Source: an uncultured Pelagibacteraceae bacterium (GTDB lineage Bacteria; Pseudomonadota; Alphaproteobacteria; Pelagibacterales; Pelagibacteraceae). Taken from it: DNA of 64,000 nt. The DNA lies in assembly GCA_902539165.1 (NCBI GenBank), contig CACBHY010000002.1, positions 62,001-126,000 of the forward strand, given 5' to 3'. A program made the translations under genes and the position numbers. The notes beneath the pieces were generated by a model, which was not told the DNA's origin, ran no database searches, and saw nothing but the letters and a program-made list of their open reading frames with translations. This document shows positions 34,449 to 43,110 of this stretch, piece after piece; positions within the stretch are counted from its first letter, which is position 1; each line of letters opens with the position of its first letter.

Positions 34449-35357
34449 GTGAAAATAAAAACCTCGAAACCAATACCTCTCTGGAAAATTAAATGCAAAT
34501 TAGGAGAGGGTACGTTATGGGTGAAAGAACAAAATTCAATATATTTTGTAGATATTAAAGAGAAAAAAATTTTTTCGTTAAATATCAAAACAAAAAAAAA
34601 GAATATTTTTAAAACTAATAAAGAGATTGGTTTCATTGCACATTTTAAAGGTCAAATTTTCATATTAGGTTTACAAGGCGAAATTAGATTTCAAAATTTA
34701 AATTCACAAGAAATTTTAAAATCAATAAATATTGAGTCAAAAATAAAACTAAATAGAATTAATGATGGAAAAACGGATCCAAAAGGTAACTTATGGTTTG
34801 GCACAATGGATAATCTTGAAAGAAAAATTGAAAATGGATCTTTATATAAACTAGATAAGAATTTAAACTTAAAAAAAATAGATAAAAATTATAGAATAAC
34901 CAATGGACCTGCATTTATTGATCAATTTAATTTTTATCATACCGATAGTGGAAAAAAAATTATATATAAAATAAAAATAAATAATAAAAATAAAATTGTA
35001 AGTAAAAAAATCTTTAAGAAATTTACTTTAGATGAAGGTTCACCAGATGGAATGACCTTAGACAAAAATAAAAATTTATGGGTTGCTCACTACAATGGTG
35101 CATGTGTCTCAGTTTTTGATATTAAAGGTAAATTAATTCACAGAATTCATTTTCCAGCTAAAAACATTACTAACTGTGCGTTTGGTGGACAACATAATAA
35201 TGAGTTGTTTATTACCTCAGCAACTAAAGGCATGAACAAAGCAGAATTGCGAAAATTTAGATATTCTGGTTTCTTATTTAGTGTAAAAACTAATACAAAG
35301 GGGTTTGTACAAAATAAATTTAAATTAAGTTATGAAAAAAAGAGATCTTTATTATGA
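34449..35357 (+). CDS. SMP-30/gluconolactonase-family lactonase
   Basis: The 302-residue protein (GTG start) is a six-bladed propeller. It shows the metal-binding Glu in KLGEGTLWV, NRINDGKTDPKGNLWFGTMD, HTDSGKKIIYK and DEGSPDGMTLDKNKNLWVAHY. It would open sugar-acid lactones to the free acid, the first step upstream of the dehydratase. Its 3' end overlaps the PEP carboxylase start by 26 bases. Confidence 0.85.
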   Translation: MKIKTSKPIPLWKIKCKLGEGTLWVKEQNSIYFVDIKEKKIFSLNIKTKKKNIFKTNKEIGFIAHFKGQIFILGLQGEIRFQNLNSQEILKSINIESKIKLNRINDGKTDPKGNLWFGTMDNLERKIENGSLYKLDKNLNLKKIDKNYRITNGPAFIDQFNFYHTDSGKKIIYKIKINNKNKIVSKKIFKKFTLDEGSPDGMTLDKNKNLWVAHYNGACVSVFDIKGKLIHRIHFPAKNITNCAFGGQHNNELFITSATKGMNKAELRKFRYSGFLFSVKTNTKGFVQNKFKLSYEKKRSLL

Positions 35358-38019
35358 GAGAATACCTACCAAGCTACTTAAAGAAGATATCCGCTATCTT
35401 GGAAATATTTTAGGAGAAGTAATAAAAGAGCAAGAAGGAATTAAATTTTTTAATTTGGTAGAAAATGTCAGAAAACTATCAAAAGCAAATAAAAACAGCC
35501 TAAAAAATAACAAATCCTTAAAAAAAATAGTTAAATCAATAGAAAATATTAATCCAAAAGATACTTTCAGATTGACCAGGGCATTTACACATTTCATGAA
35601 TTTCATAAATTTAGCCGAGGCCATTGATACTTCAAGAAATTTAGATGCATATGAAAATAGTCAGAAAAAAAGTTTAAAGCACAACATATTTATTGAAGAA
35701 ATTTTTGAAAATCTTTTTAAAAATAATAAAATTCCTAATAATAAAATTTATAATCTTGCAAAAAATTTAGATATTGGAATTGTTTTAACTGCACATCCAA
35801 CAGAAGTTAAAAGAAGAACATTAATTCAAAAATATCATAGAATTATCGAAATATTAGAACAAAGAGACCTTTTAAAATCTTACCCATCAAAGTTAAAAAA
35901 ATTACATAAGCAACTATTTGATGAATTTACAATTATCTGGAATACAGATGATCTTAAAAGAACTCGACCTTCTCCTTTTGATGAAGCAAGATGGGGTTTA
36001 GCAATTATAGAAGATAGTTTATGGGACACAATTCCGAAAGTTTATAGAAGATTAAATTCAATTTTTTTAAAAAATATGAAGAAAGGATTACCTAAAAATT
36101 TTAATCCAATTCAATTTGGTTCATGGATGGGTGGAGATAGAGACGGAAACCCGAACGTTACCTCAAATGTGACTAAAGAAGTTATACTTTTGTCAAGATG
36201 GGAAGCAGCAAAACTTTATGAAAAAACTTTAACTAAAATTATCAGATCTTATTCAATGAAAAAATGTTCTAAAAAAATAATTAATAAAGTTGGTAAATCT
36301 TTTGAACCGTATAGGGTTTTTTTGAGACCATTGAGAGATAAGATGAGAATGACCCACAGATCAATAGAGCAGCATCTGGTTAATAAAAGACCTTTAAATA
36401 GAAAAATATTATTAAGCTCGACAGAGGAAATTTTAAAGCCATTGAGAACCGTAAGAGAGTCACTAGAGGAAAATCAAAATGAAAATATTGCAAGTGGAGA
36501 GTTACTGGATTTAATGAGAAGGGCTAAATGTTTTGGTATAAATTTGGCTAGACTAGATATAAGACAGGAATCATCAAGACATAGCCAATTAATTGCAGAA
36601 TTTGTAAAAAAGAAATTTAAAAAAAATTATAATAAATTTACTGAAGAGGAAAAAATAAATTTTCTTAAATCAAAAATAGTAAACAAAAAAAATATCATTA
36701 ATAAATTTAAGTTTACAAATCGAGAAAATAATGAGGTCTGGTCTACTTTCAAAACCCTCGCAGATGAACCATCAGAATGCTTAGGTGCATATGTAATTTC
36801 AATGACTACTTCTGCATCTGATATTTTATCAGTTTTATTTTTACAAAAAGAAGCAAATATCAGAAATAAGTTGAGAGTCGTACCTTTGTTCGAAACACTA
36901 GATGATTTAATAAATGCTAAGTCCATTATGCAAAGTCTTTTTTCTAAAATTTGGTACAAAAACCTCATTAACAATAAGCAAGAAGTAATGATAGGGTATT
37001 CAGACTCAAGTAAAGATGCCGGTAAAATATGCGCAAGTTGGCATCAGTATAAAGCTCAAGAAGATATAGTTAAATTAGCAAAAATTTTTTCTATAGAAGT
37101 TACTTTTTTTCATGGAAGAGGAGGTTCTCCTGGAAGGGGTGGGGGTCCAATCCAAGCAACATTAAGATCTCAACCTCCTTATTCTGTAAACGGGAAAATT
37201 AGAATTACTGACCAAGGTGAGGTTATACAGCAAAAATATGGCTATGAGCCAATAGCAGAGTATAATTTGTGTAGTTACATAAGCGCTGTGACAGAGGCTA
37301 CACTTGTTCCGCCACCAGTACCAAAAGATAATTGGAGATCTTTAATTGAAAAAATGTCTGACATTTCCAAAAGTTCTTATAGAAAAAATATTAATCAAAG
37401 CGCTGATTTTATTAAATATTTTAAAACTGTAACACCTCACATTTCTCTAGGTAAATTGTTTATAGGGTCTAGACCATCGAAAAGAAAAAATGTCGATAAC
37501 ATAAAAAGTTTAAGAGCTATACCTTGGGTATTTGCATGGACTCAGATTAGATTAATGTTGCCAGCATGGCTGGGTAGTGCTGAGGCTTTAAGGTATTGTT
37601 ATATTAAAAAATTTAGAAGGACATTATTTGATATGGAAAAAAATTGGCCTTTTTTTTATTCGATGTTAGATATACTTGACATGGTTATAACAAAAGCTGA
37701 TCCAGAAATTTCTAAAATATATGAAGAATATTTAGCAGATAAAAATTTAAAAAGAGTTGGAAAAAAACTCAGATTTCAGTTTGATACAGTTAAAAGACTT
37801 AATAAAAAAATTTCTTCAAAAGAGATGATACTATCTCGTAAGCAATTTAGAACCTTAATTGTTGTTAGGAGCGTGTATTCAGAGGTACTCAATATTATTC
37901 AACCAATTGTTATTCATAAAATAAAAAAAAACAAAAACATTATAGACAAGAAGTATTTAAATGATGCTCTCCTAACATCAATAGCAGGAATATCTGCAGC
38001 TATGAAAAACACTGGTTAA
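35332..38019 (+). CDS. ppc: Phosphoenolpyruvate carboxylase
   Basis: The 895-residue enzyme adds bicarbonate to PEP to give oxaloacetate. Catalytic landmarks are visible: VLTAHPTEVKRRT (catalytic His), GSWMGGDRDGNPNVT, GYSDSSKDAG, FFHGRGGSPGRGGGP and the invariant C-terminal K/RNTG (AAMKNTG). The length is standard. Frequent lysine and AT-rich codons match the rest of the window. It overlaps both neighbours (26 bases upstream, 1 base downstream). Confidence 0.97.
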   Translation: MKKRDLYYERIPTKLLKEDIRYLGNILGEVIKEQEGIKFFNLVENVRKLSKANKNSLKNNKSLKKIVKSIENINPKDTFRLTRAFTHFMNFINLAEAIDTSRNLDAYENSQKKSLKHNIFIEEIFENLFKNNKIPNNKIYNLAKNLDIGIVLTAHPTEVKRRTLIQKYHRIIEILEQRDLLKSYPSKLKKLHKQLFDEFTIIWNTDDLKRTRPSPFDEARWGLAIIEDSLWDTIPKVYRRLNSIFLKNMKKGLPKNFNPIQFGSWMGGDRDGNPNVTSNVTKEVILLSRWEAAKLYEKTLTKIIRSYSMKKCSKKIINKVGKSFEPYRVFLRPLRDKMRMTHRSIEQHLVNKRPLNRKILLSSTEEILKPLRTVRESLEENQNENIASGELLDLMRRAKCFGINLARLDIRQESSRHSQLIAEFVKKKFKKNYNKFTEEEKINFLKSKIVNKKNIINKFKFTNRENNEVWSTFKTLADEPSECLGAYVISMTTSASDILSVLFLQKEANIRNKLRVVPLFETLDDLINAKSIMQSLFSKIWYKNLINNKQEVMIGYSDSSKDAGKICASWHQYKAQEDIVKLAKIFSIEVTFFHGRGGSPGRGGGPIQATLRSQPPYSVNGKIRITDQGEVIQQKYGYEPIAEYNLCSYISAVTEATLVPPPVPKDNWRSLIEKMSDISKSSYRKNINQSADFIKYFKTVTPHISLGKLFIGSRPSKRKNVDNIKSLRAIPWVFAWTQIRLMLPAWLGSAEALRYCYIKKFRRTLFDMEKNWPFFYSMLDILDMVITKADPEISKIYEEYLADKNLKRVGKKLRFQFDTVKRLNKKISSKEMILSRKQFRTLIVVRSVYSEVLNIIQPIVIHKIKKNKNIIDKKYLNDALLTSIAGISAAMKNTG

Positions 38020-38726
38020 TGACTGAATTTTTAATTGCATTTGGAGCAGGTTTAATTAGTTTTTTATCTCCATGTGTATTACCATTAATTCCAGGGTACA
38101 TTTCGTATATATCTGGTCAATCTTTACAAGAAATTTTAAATTCAAAAAAAACAAACTTTTTACCATTGATTTTGTTTTGTTTTGGTTTCTCAACTGTGTT
38201 TGTAATTTTAGGTGCTTCAGCTTCTATTTTGGGTCAAACACTTCTTCAAAATTCAGAAACATTAAGGGTTATCGCAGGAATTATTATAATTGTATTTTCT
38301 CTACAGCTGCTAGGCATTATTAATATTGGGTACTTAAACTTTGAAAAAAGGTTTGACGCGAAAGAATCTAGAAATATTTTTTACCCTTATGCAATAGGCT
38401 TAGCATTTGGTTTTGGATGGACACCATGTATCGGTCCAATTTTAGGATCTATTTTAGCGTTGGCCTCTATTGAAGAAACCTTAGATCGAGCAGTAATTTT
38501 ACTGATATTTTACTCTCTAGGATTAGCAATACCATTTGTTCTATCTGGCCATTTAATTCAAAGGTTTTTATTGTTTTCTAAAAATTTTAGAAAAAATATT
38601 AATTTAATTTCAAAAATAGGAGGAATAACCCTTCTAATTACTGGTATTTTAATTTTAACTAATCAACTGCAAGCAATTGGTTTTTATATTATTGAAATCT
38701 TTCCTTTTATGCAAAATTTCGGATAA
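38019..38726 (+). CDS. ccdA: CcdA-type thiol-redox membrane protein
   Basis: The 235-residue protein has six membrane segments and the DsbD/CcdA cysteines in SFLSPCVLPLIPGYI (helix 1) and FGWTPCIGPILG (helix 4). It carries reducing equivalents from cytoplasmic thioredoxin to the periplasm for cytochrome c maturation. This suits the several c-type cytochromes at 26769-29207. Its start overlaps the ppc stop (TAATG). Confidence 0.92.
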   Translation: MTEFLIAFGAGLISFLSPCVLPLIPGYISYISGQSLQEILNSKKTNFLPLILFCFGFSTVFVILGASASILGQTLLQNSETLRVIAGIIIIVFSLQLLGIINIGYLNFEKRFDAKESRNIFYPYAIGLAFGFGWTPCIGPILGSILALASIEETLDRAVILLIFYSLGLAIPFVLSGHLIQRFLLFSKNFRKNINLISKIGGITLLITGILILTNQLQAIGFYIIEIFPFMQNFG

Positions 38727-38735
38727 AACTAATTA

Positions 38736-39323
38736 ATGAAAATTTATCAAATAGATTCTAGTGCAAGAAAAAAAGGATCTACCTCTCGCGCATTAGCTAA
38801 AAAACTTTTAGATAAAATAAAAAAACCAGGAGACGAAATTTTATATCGTGATTTGGATGAAGAGATGCTTTTTGTAAGCGGTCTAACTGAGTCTGGAATG
38901 AAAATTGAAGAGAAAGATCAAACAGAGCATCATAAAAAAATGTTCGAGTTATCTGATAAACTTGTAAAAGAGCTAAAGGAAAGTGATATTGTAATTATTT
39001 CTGCGCCAATTTATAATTATGGACCTCCTGCTACGCTTAAGGCATGGTCAGATTTAGCAGCAAGAATTGGAGAAACATTTAAATTTAAACCAAATGGAAG
39101 ACGAGAAGGGCTACTTAAAAATAAACAAGCCTATTTGGTTATAACATCTGGTGGTACCAAATTAAATAGTTCAGAAGATTTTCTTACACCATGGTTAAAA
39201 TTTATATTAAATTTTTTTGGAATAGAAAAAGTAGATGTGATCAGTGCTGACCAAATGGCTCTTGATTATGAAAAATCTATAAAAGATGCTGAAGCACAGA
39301 TTGAAAATTTATTTAAAGATTAA
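38736..39323 (+). CDS. FMN-dependent NADH-azoreductase family protein
   Basis: The 195-residue flavodoxin-fold protein begins YQIDSSARKKGSTSRALAK, the AzoR phosphate-binding start, and has ISAPIYNYGPPATLKAWSD and VITSGGTKLN. Members reduce quinones and azo compounds with NAD(P)H. Its end overlaps the convergent dioxygenase gene by 11 bases. Confidence 0.85.
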   Translation: MKIYQIDSSARKKGSTSRALAKKLLDKIKKPGDEILYRDLDEEMLFVSGLTESGMKIEEKDQTEHHKKMFELSDKLVKELKESDIVIISAPIYNYGPPATLKAWSDLAARIGETFKFKPNGRREGLLKNKQAYLVITSGGTKLNSSEDFLTPWLKFILNFFGIEKVDVISADQMALDYEKSIKDAEAQIENLFKD

Positions 39324-40416
39324 ATTTTCTCTTTAAGTGTCTAAGTTTACCTTCGGTACTATCATAATCTATATAACATCCTTGTAAAAATCTTTCGCCC
39401 TCAGATGCTTGGTAAGCTGTTCTACCGTGTAATAATCTATAATTATCCATCATAATTAAATCTTTAGCTGAAAGTTTAAATTCAATTTTATATTTATCAG
39501 AGTTGTACTTCTCAGATAATTTTTTTCGTGCTTTGTAATATAAATCTAATTTATCTTTATCAAGGACTGGTACAAAATCAAGTCTTGGACTAAACCGAAC
39601 TTGCTTGAATTCTCTATCATCACTTAATTCAATTAAAGGTGACCAATTTTCTAAAACAACTTCTTTATCTATAAATTTAAACTTGACTTTTATTTCAGTC
39701 AAAATTTTATAAAATTCAGGATGATCAGTTTTTAAATCTTCTGTGACTGTTAGACCATCAACTAAGGTAGACAGACCACCATTAACTTTATTTTCAATAC
39801 AGTGTAATAGCTGGATACATGGAACTGGATTTCTATAAGGATTATCTGTGTGAGGTGTAAGTGCTAAAGAAGTATAAGCAAGGTCATTAGGATCTGGCTT
39901 AGATTTTACATTGAAGTGTTCACCAAAATTTGTTCTTCTAACACTACCAATAGAATTTGCAAATTTTACAATAAAATTATCATTTGTTGGAACATTTTTA
40001 ATAATTACAAACCCATACTGGTAAAAAGAAATAAGTAAATCATGCATTTCTTTGCTGTCAAAAAGATCATCTTGGTATTCAAAATTTTTAATATTTTTTA
40101 AATCAGAGTTCCATTTAACTTTATCAATAGACTTAATAACTTTATCTTCATTTGAAAATTCTGAAGCAATTTTTTCAATGTTTAATTTTGAGTGAACACC
40201 ATCATTAAAATTAATCACAAGATAATCGTCGGAAATACTTGCTTTGCTTATAGCGATATTACTATTTAAAGAAGTAGGATCAAATAGCCTTTGTTGTGTA
40301 TTTTTATCTAAAAACTCCTCTCCATTAACTCTTTCTCTTAGCCAAAATGGATGAATTTCTTTTTTCAGTGAGTTACTGATGAAGTAAATTTTATTTTCAA
40401 CAAGTTCTATTTTCAT
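39313..40416 (-). CDS. Gamma-butyrobetaine hydroxylase-like Fe(II)/2-oxoglutarate dioxygenase
   Basis: I choose the ATG at 40416 (367 residues); a TTG four codons upstream is less likely. The C-terminal TauD-like domain has H189-x-D191 in LTPHTDNPYRNP, H330 in RLLHGRTAYQ and R342 for 2-oxoglutarate. HTDNPYR-x-P is typical of gamma-butyrobetaine and trimethyllysine hydroxylases. The N-terminal domain (HPFWLRERV, then NDGVHSKLNIEKI) matches the small domain of those enzymes but lacks the zinc-binding cysteines found in human BBOX1. Expected reaction: gamma-butyrobetaine to carnitine, or a similar trimethylammonium acid. This suits an organism that uses methylated amines. Confidence 0.82.
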   Translation of the reverse strand: MKIELVENKIYFISNSLKKEIHPFWLRERVNGEEFLDKNTQQRLFDPTSLNSNIAISKASISDDYLVINFNDGVHSKLNIEKIASEFSNEDKVIKSIDKVKWNSDLKNIKNFEYQDDLFDSKEMHDLLISFYQYGFVIIKNVPTNDNFIVKFANSIGSVRRTNFGEHFNVKSKPDPNDLAYTSLALTPHTDNPYRNPVPCIQLLHCIENKVNGGLSTLVDGLTVTEDLKTDHPEFYKILTEIKVKFKFIDKEVVLENWSPLIELSDDREFKQVRFSPRLDFVPVLDKDKLDLYYKARKKLSEKYNSDKYKIEFKLSAKDLIMMDNYRLLHGRTAYQASEGERFLQGCYIDYDSTEGKLRHLKRKFNL

Positions 40417-40482
40417 AAATACAATCAAGAATTATTTAAATTTTAACTTTAATCAACATAAATTAAATAGTATGAGTTCTTT

Positions 40483-41289
40483 GTGAATAAATTTGATTCA
40501 AAAAAATATCCAATATTTGCTAATTTTCTAAAACAATTAGCTAAAGACTTAACTAAACTGTATTACTCAAAATTAAGTAATTTTAAAGTATCCAATAAAC
40601 TTAAAGGTAAGCTTTATGACCCAGTTACAACTTCAGACAAAGCATTTGAAAAATTTATCAGATCAAAAATAAAGAAAAAATTCCCTTCTCATCAGATTAT
40701 TGGTGAAGAATTTGGACATACAAAATCAAAAAGTGAATTTTCTTGGATCATAGATCCAATTGATGGAACAAGATCTTTTGTAATAGGCAGCCCTACATGG
40801 AGTAACTTAATTTCATTAAATCATTTGGGCAGTCCAATTATAGGACTTGTTAATTTTCCTATTTTAAAAAAATACTATTTAAATGAAACAGATAAAAATG
40901 CATATGTTTTTGAAAATGGGAAAAAAAGAAAATTGAAAGTAAATATAGATGCTAAATTTAAAGGAATAAAACTAACAGCAGCATTTCATGGAAATCTCTC
41001 TTTTAAACAACAGGAAAAAATTTCTAAAATACTACAATTGAACAACTTTCCAACGTCTGACGCGTTAAGTTATATGCAAGTAGCCGATGGTACTTTAGAT
41101 ATAGCAATCCAATGTGGTAACCATATTTGGGATATTCATCCCTCTATACCTATTATAAAAGCCGCGGGTGGAGTGGTTACGAACTGGAGAAATGAAAAAA
41201 TTATTAAAAGGGATAATACTTTAGTGTCAGCTAACAAATTAGTGCATAAAAAAATACTTAAATTATTAAGTCCACTTAAAAAAATTTAA
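40483..41289 (+). CDS. Inositol-monophosphatase-family phosphatase (HisN-like histidinol phosphatase)
   Basis: The 268-residue protein (GTG start) has the metal-binding motifs GEEFGHTKSKSEFSWIIDPIDGTRSFV and a closing IWDIHPSIPIIKAAGG. PIDGTRSFV-x-G with TWSNLISL is typical of the HisN histidinol-phosphate phosphatase branch, which replaces HisB-type phosphatase in alphaproteobacteria. Inositol-1-phosphatase activity cannot be excluded. It ends 3 bases from the convergent DUF2798 gene. Confidence 0.82.
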   Translation: MNKFDSKKYPIFANFLKQLAKDLTKLYYSKLSNFKVSNKLKGKLYDPVTTSDKAFEKFIRSKIKKKFPSHQIIGEEFGHTKSKSEFSWIIDPIDGTRSFVIGSPTWSNLISLNHLGSPIIGLVNFPILKKYYLNETDKNAYVFENGKKRKLKVNIDAKFKGIKLTAAFHGNLSFKQQEKISKILQLNNFPTSDALSYMQVADGTLDIAIQCGNHIWDIHPSIPIIKAAGGVVTNWRNEKIIKRDNTLVSANKLVHKKILKLLSPLKKI

Positions 41290-41292
41290 ATT

Positions 41293-41514
41293 TTACTTTG
41301 TAATTTTATCTACAAATCTTCGAGCAATTGGCCCAACTATCAAAGCCGTTGATATAGCTATTGGCAATCCTACAGCCCAAGCTTTTAAAAATCTATTTAT
41401 AAATTCTTTATCTATACCAGTATTAATATATGTAATAATTAGGGTCATAAATAAACTCATTCCAAAACCCATAATCAATATAAACAACAAATTAGAATAT
41501 TTTTTGGGAAACAT
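41293..41514 (-). CDS. DUF2798 small membrane protein
   Basis: The 73-residue protein has two membrane helices (FILIMGFGMSLFMTLIITYI and the VGLPIAISTALIVGPIARR region), matching DUF2798. The function is unknown. It starts 2 bases after the SMR-like gene ends and is the last gene of the minus-strand run that begins at 45266. Confidence 0.75.
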   Translation of the reverse strand: MFPKKYSNLLFILIMGFGMSLFMTLIITYINTGIDKEFINRFLKAWAVGLPIAISTALIVGPIARRFVDKITK

Positions 41515-41516
41515 TT

Positions 41517-41849
41517 TTAATTATTACCTAATAAATTCACCATTAGCACACCAATGATAATTAATACTAAGCCAATTAAAGAGTACATATTGGGAACTTG
41601 ATTAAATCTAATTACACCTACCACCACAGTTGCAATGATTGTCAGACCAGCAAAAGATGCGTAAGTAATTCCCATTGGTATATTTTTCATAACTAGAGAA
41701 AGCGTATACATGCATAAGACTATTGTAATTGCTGTAATTACACTTGGTAAGAGAAGAGTAAAACCTTCAGCACTTTTAGCAAAACTATTTGAAGTAACTC
41801 CTAGGAAAACTGCAACGCCAAGGAACAAGTATGAAGTAGCGAGACTCAT
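41517..41849 (-). CDS. SMR-family small transporter lacking the essential Glu
   Basis: The 110-residue protein has four helices and aligns with EmrE/SugE: SAEGFT after helix 1, MGITYASFAGLTII in helix 3 and LIGLVLIIIGVLMVNLLG in helix 4. The residue equivalent to EmrE Glu14, which binds both proton and substrate, is Gly17 here (VAVFLGVTSNSF), and EmrE Trp63 is Phe. Tyr60 is kept. It is therefore unlikely to be a proton-driven drug exporter as in EmrE. It could pair with another subunit or have a different substrate. It is followed by the DUF2798 gene after 2 bases. Confidence 0.8.
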   Translation of the reverse strand: MSLATSYLFLGVAVFLGVTSNSFAKSAEGFTLLLPSVITAITIVLCMYTLSLVMKNIPMGITYASFAGLTIIATVVVGVIRFNQVPNMYSLIGLVLIIIGVLMVNLLGNN

Positions 41850-41887
41850 TAAATGAGTTTAAATGAAATCTCGCTAATTATATATAT

Positions 41888-42208
41888 TTATTTAGGCATC
41901 GGAGTAGCACCTGTCTCCAAACTTACTATTTTTCCATCCTTATACTTATAGACAGCCATTACAGCCTCAACATTTCCATCGTCAAATGTTACAAAAGCAT
42001 GGTGAATACCTACTTCATCATTTTCATAAACGATTCTTGTGTCTCTTTGGTTAATGTCACCGCTCATTGCCCATTTCATTACATCAGATTTACTTAATGT
42101 ATTACCTGATTTATGCATGGTGAATTTAAAATCATCATGTAAAAGTTCATTCATTGCAGCTTCATCTTTATCTTTTAATGCAGCTTCGTATTTTTCTAAT
42201 ATAGACAT
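41888..42208 (-). CDS. NTF2/SnoaL-like small protein A
   Basis: The 106-residue protein opens MSILEKYEAALKDKDEAAM, then LLHDDFKFTMH, YENDEVGIHHAFVTF, DGNVEAVMAVYKYKDGKI and LETGATPMPK. This is an NTF2-like cone fold of the SnoaL/ketosteroid-isomerase type. It is a close paralogue of the protein at 44545. A GGAG ribosome site lies 6-7 bases before the ATG. Catalytic role unknown. It is part of a ten-gene run of tiny proteins. Confidence 0.72.
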   Translation of the reverse strand: MSILEKYEAALKDKDEAAMNELLHDDFKFTMHKSGNTLSKSDVMKWAMSGDINQRDTRIVYENDEVGIHHAFVTFDDGNVEAVMAVYKYKDGKIVSLETGATPMPK

Positions 42209-42210
42209 TT

Positions 42211-42501
42211 TTATTCTCCTTGTATTATTATTCCGTTTGATTTTGCATTATCTATACGGATTTGTTTAATTGGTTGATATTCTTTCGAATTGTACCATTC
42301 CAATGCTTTTTCATATGAAGGAAATTTTATAACAACATTTCTACTATATTGCCAACTTCCTTCAACTACCTGATTATTCCCGCCCCTAACAACATATTCT
42401 CCTCCAAATTTCTCAGCAATAGGCTTAACACTTTGAACATATTGTTTGTAGGCTTCAGGATTTGTAACTTCGATATTAAAAATTACATATCCAGCTGGCA
42501 T
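42211..42501 (-). CDS. DUF1330 family protein (dimeric alpha/beta barrel)
   Basis: The 96-residue protein shows the DUF1330 pattern: GYVIFNIEVTNPEAYKQYV, FGGEYVVRGG, VIKFPSYEKALEWYNSKEYQ and IRIDNAKSNGIII. Such proteins form dimeric ferredoxin-like barrels. The function is unknown. It lies 2 bases from genes on both sides within the small-protein run. Confidence 0.85.
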   Translation of the reverse strand: MPAGYVIFNIEVTNPEAYKQYVQSVKPIAEKFGGEYVVRGGNNQVVEGSWQYSRNVVIKFPSYEKALEWYNSKEYQPIKQIRIDNAKSNGIIIQGE

Positions 42502-42503
42502 TT

Positions 42504-42785
42504 CTATTCATCCCTATGAATTGTATTATGAACAGGAAAAATTTGTGGTTCTCCTGAGTCAATACCCATTTCTTCTAATATAGGCCCCAATTTCTTTCCA
42601 TGATCTTCAAAAGACTCCATTGTGTCGTAAACTACTGAAACTTTCATTTGATCTCCTTCACCAAAGCATACTTCAAAATCTAATCCTTTGTGAGGATGTA
42701 TTCCTAACTCATATTCTTTTTTTACGATTGCATCATATTGCTCTGCAGTCATAGATTTTGGAGCATATCTAACCATTATACTCAT
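42504..42785 (-). CDS. Small dimeric alpha/beta-barrel-like protein, unknown
   Basis: The 93-residue protein opens VRYAPKSMTAEQYDAIVKK and has GLDFEVCFGEGDQMKVSVVY and FPVHNTIHRDE. The beta-alpha-beta rhythm, one conserved Cys and the VHN end resemble a widespread uncharacterised barrel family. An AGGAG ribosome site stands 9-10 bases before the first ATG. Confidence 0.65.
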   Translation of the reverse strand: MSIMVRYAPKSMTAEQYDAIVKKEYELGIHPHKGLDFEVCFGEGDQMKVSVVYDTMESFEDHGKKLGPILEEMGIDSGEPQIFPVHNTIHRDE

Positions 42786-42802
42786 ATTATTTATTCTCCT
42801 AA

Positions 42803-43093
42803 TTAGATATCTACTTTTGTCAATTCATAAAGTTTTACACCAGCTACACATTCTGCGTAAATTGATTTTGCTATTGGATTGTTACCAGCAACAAATTCTT
42901 TCATACCCGCTTCATTGTGAACTGAAACTTTAAACATTACCCCACTTTTATCCGGTTTAATTCCTGGAATAGTTTTTTCTGGATAGGCTACACTTTTTCT
43001 AACACCCATTCCTTCCTCAGATGCCATCCAACTCATAAAAGTATCAAACTTTCCCTCTTTTAAGCTTAAGATAGCTAACATTTCTTTTTCCAT
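42803..43093 (-). CDS. Small protein, unknown (barrel-like)
   Basis: The 96-residue protein reads MLAILSLKEGKFDTFMSWM, then GVRKSVAYPEKTIPG, GVMFKVSVHNEAGMKEFV and CVAGVKLYELTKVDI. Size and strand/helix alternation suggest the same dimeric alpha/beta-barrel class as its neighbours, but I recognise no named family. AAAGGAG lies 6 bases before the ATG. Confidence 0.6.
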   Translation of the reverse strand: MEKEMLAILSLKEGKFDTFMSWMASEEGMGVRKSVAYPEKTIPGIKPDKSGVMFKVSVHNEAGMKEFVAGNNPIAKSIYAECVAGVKLYELTKVDI

Positions 43094-43110
43094 TTTTTCT
43101 CCTTTGTTAT

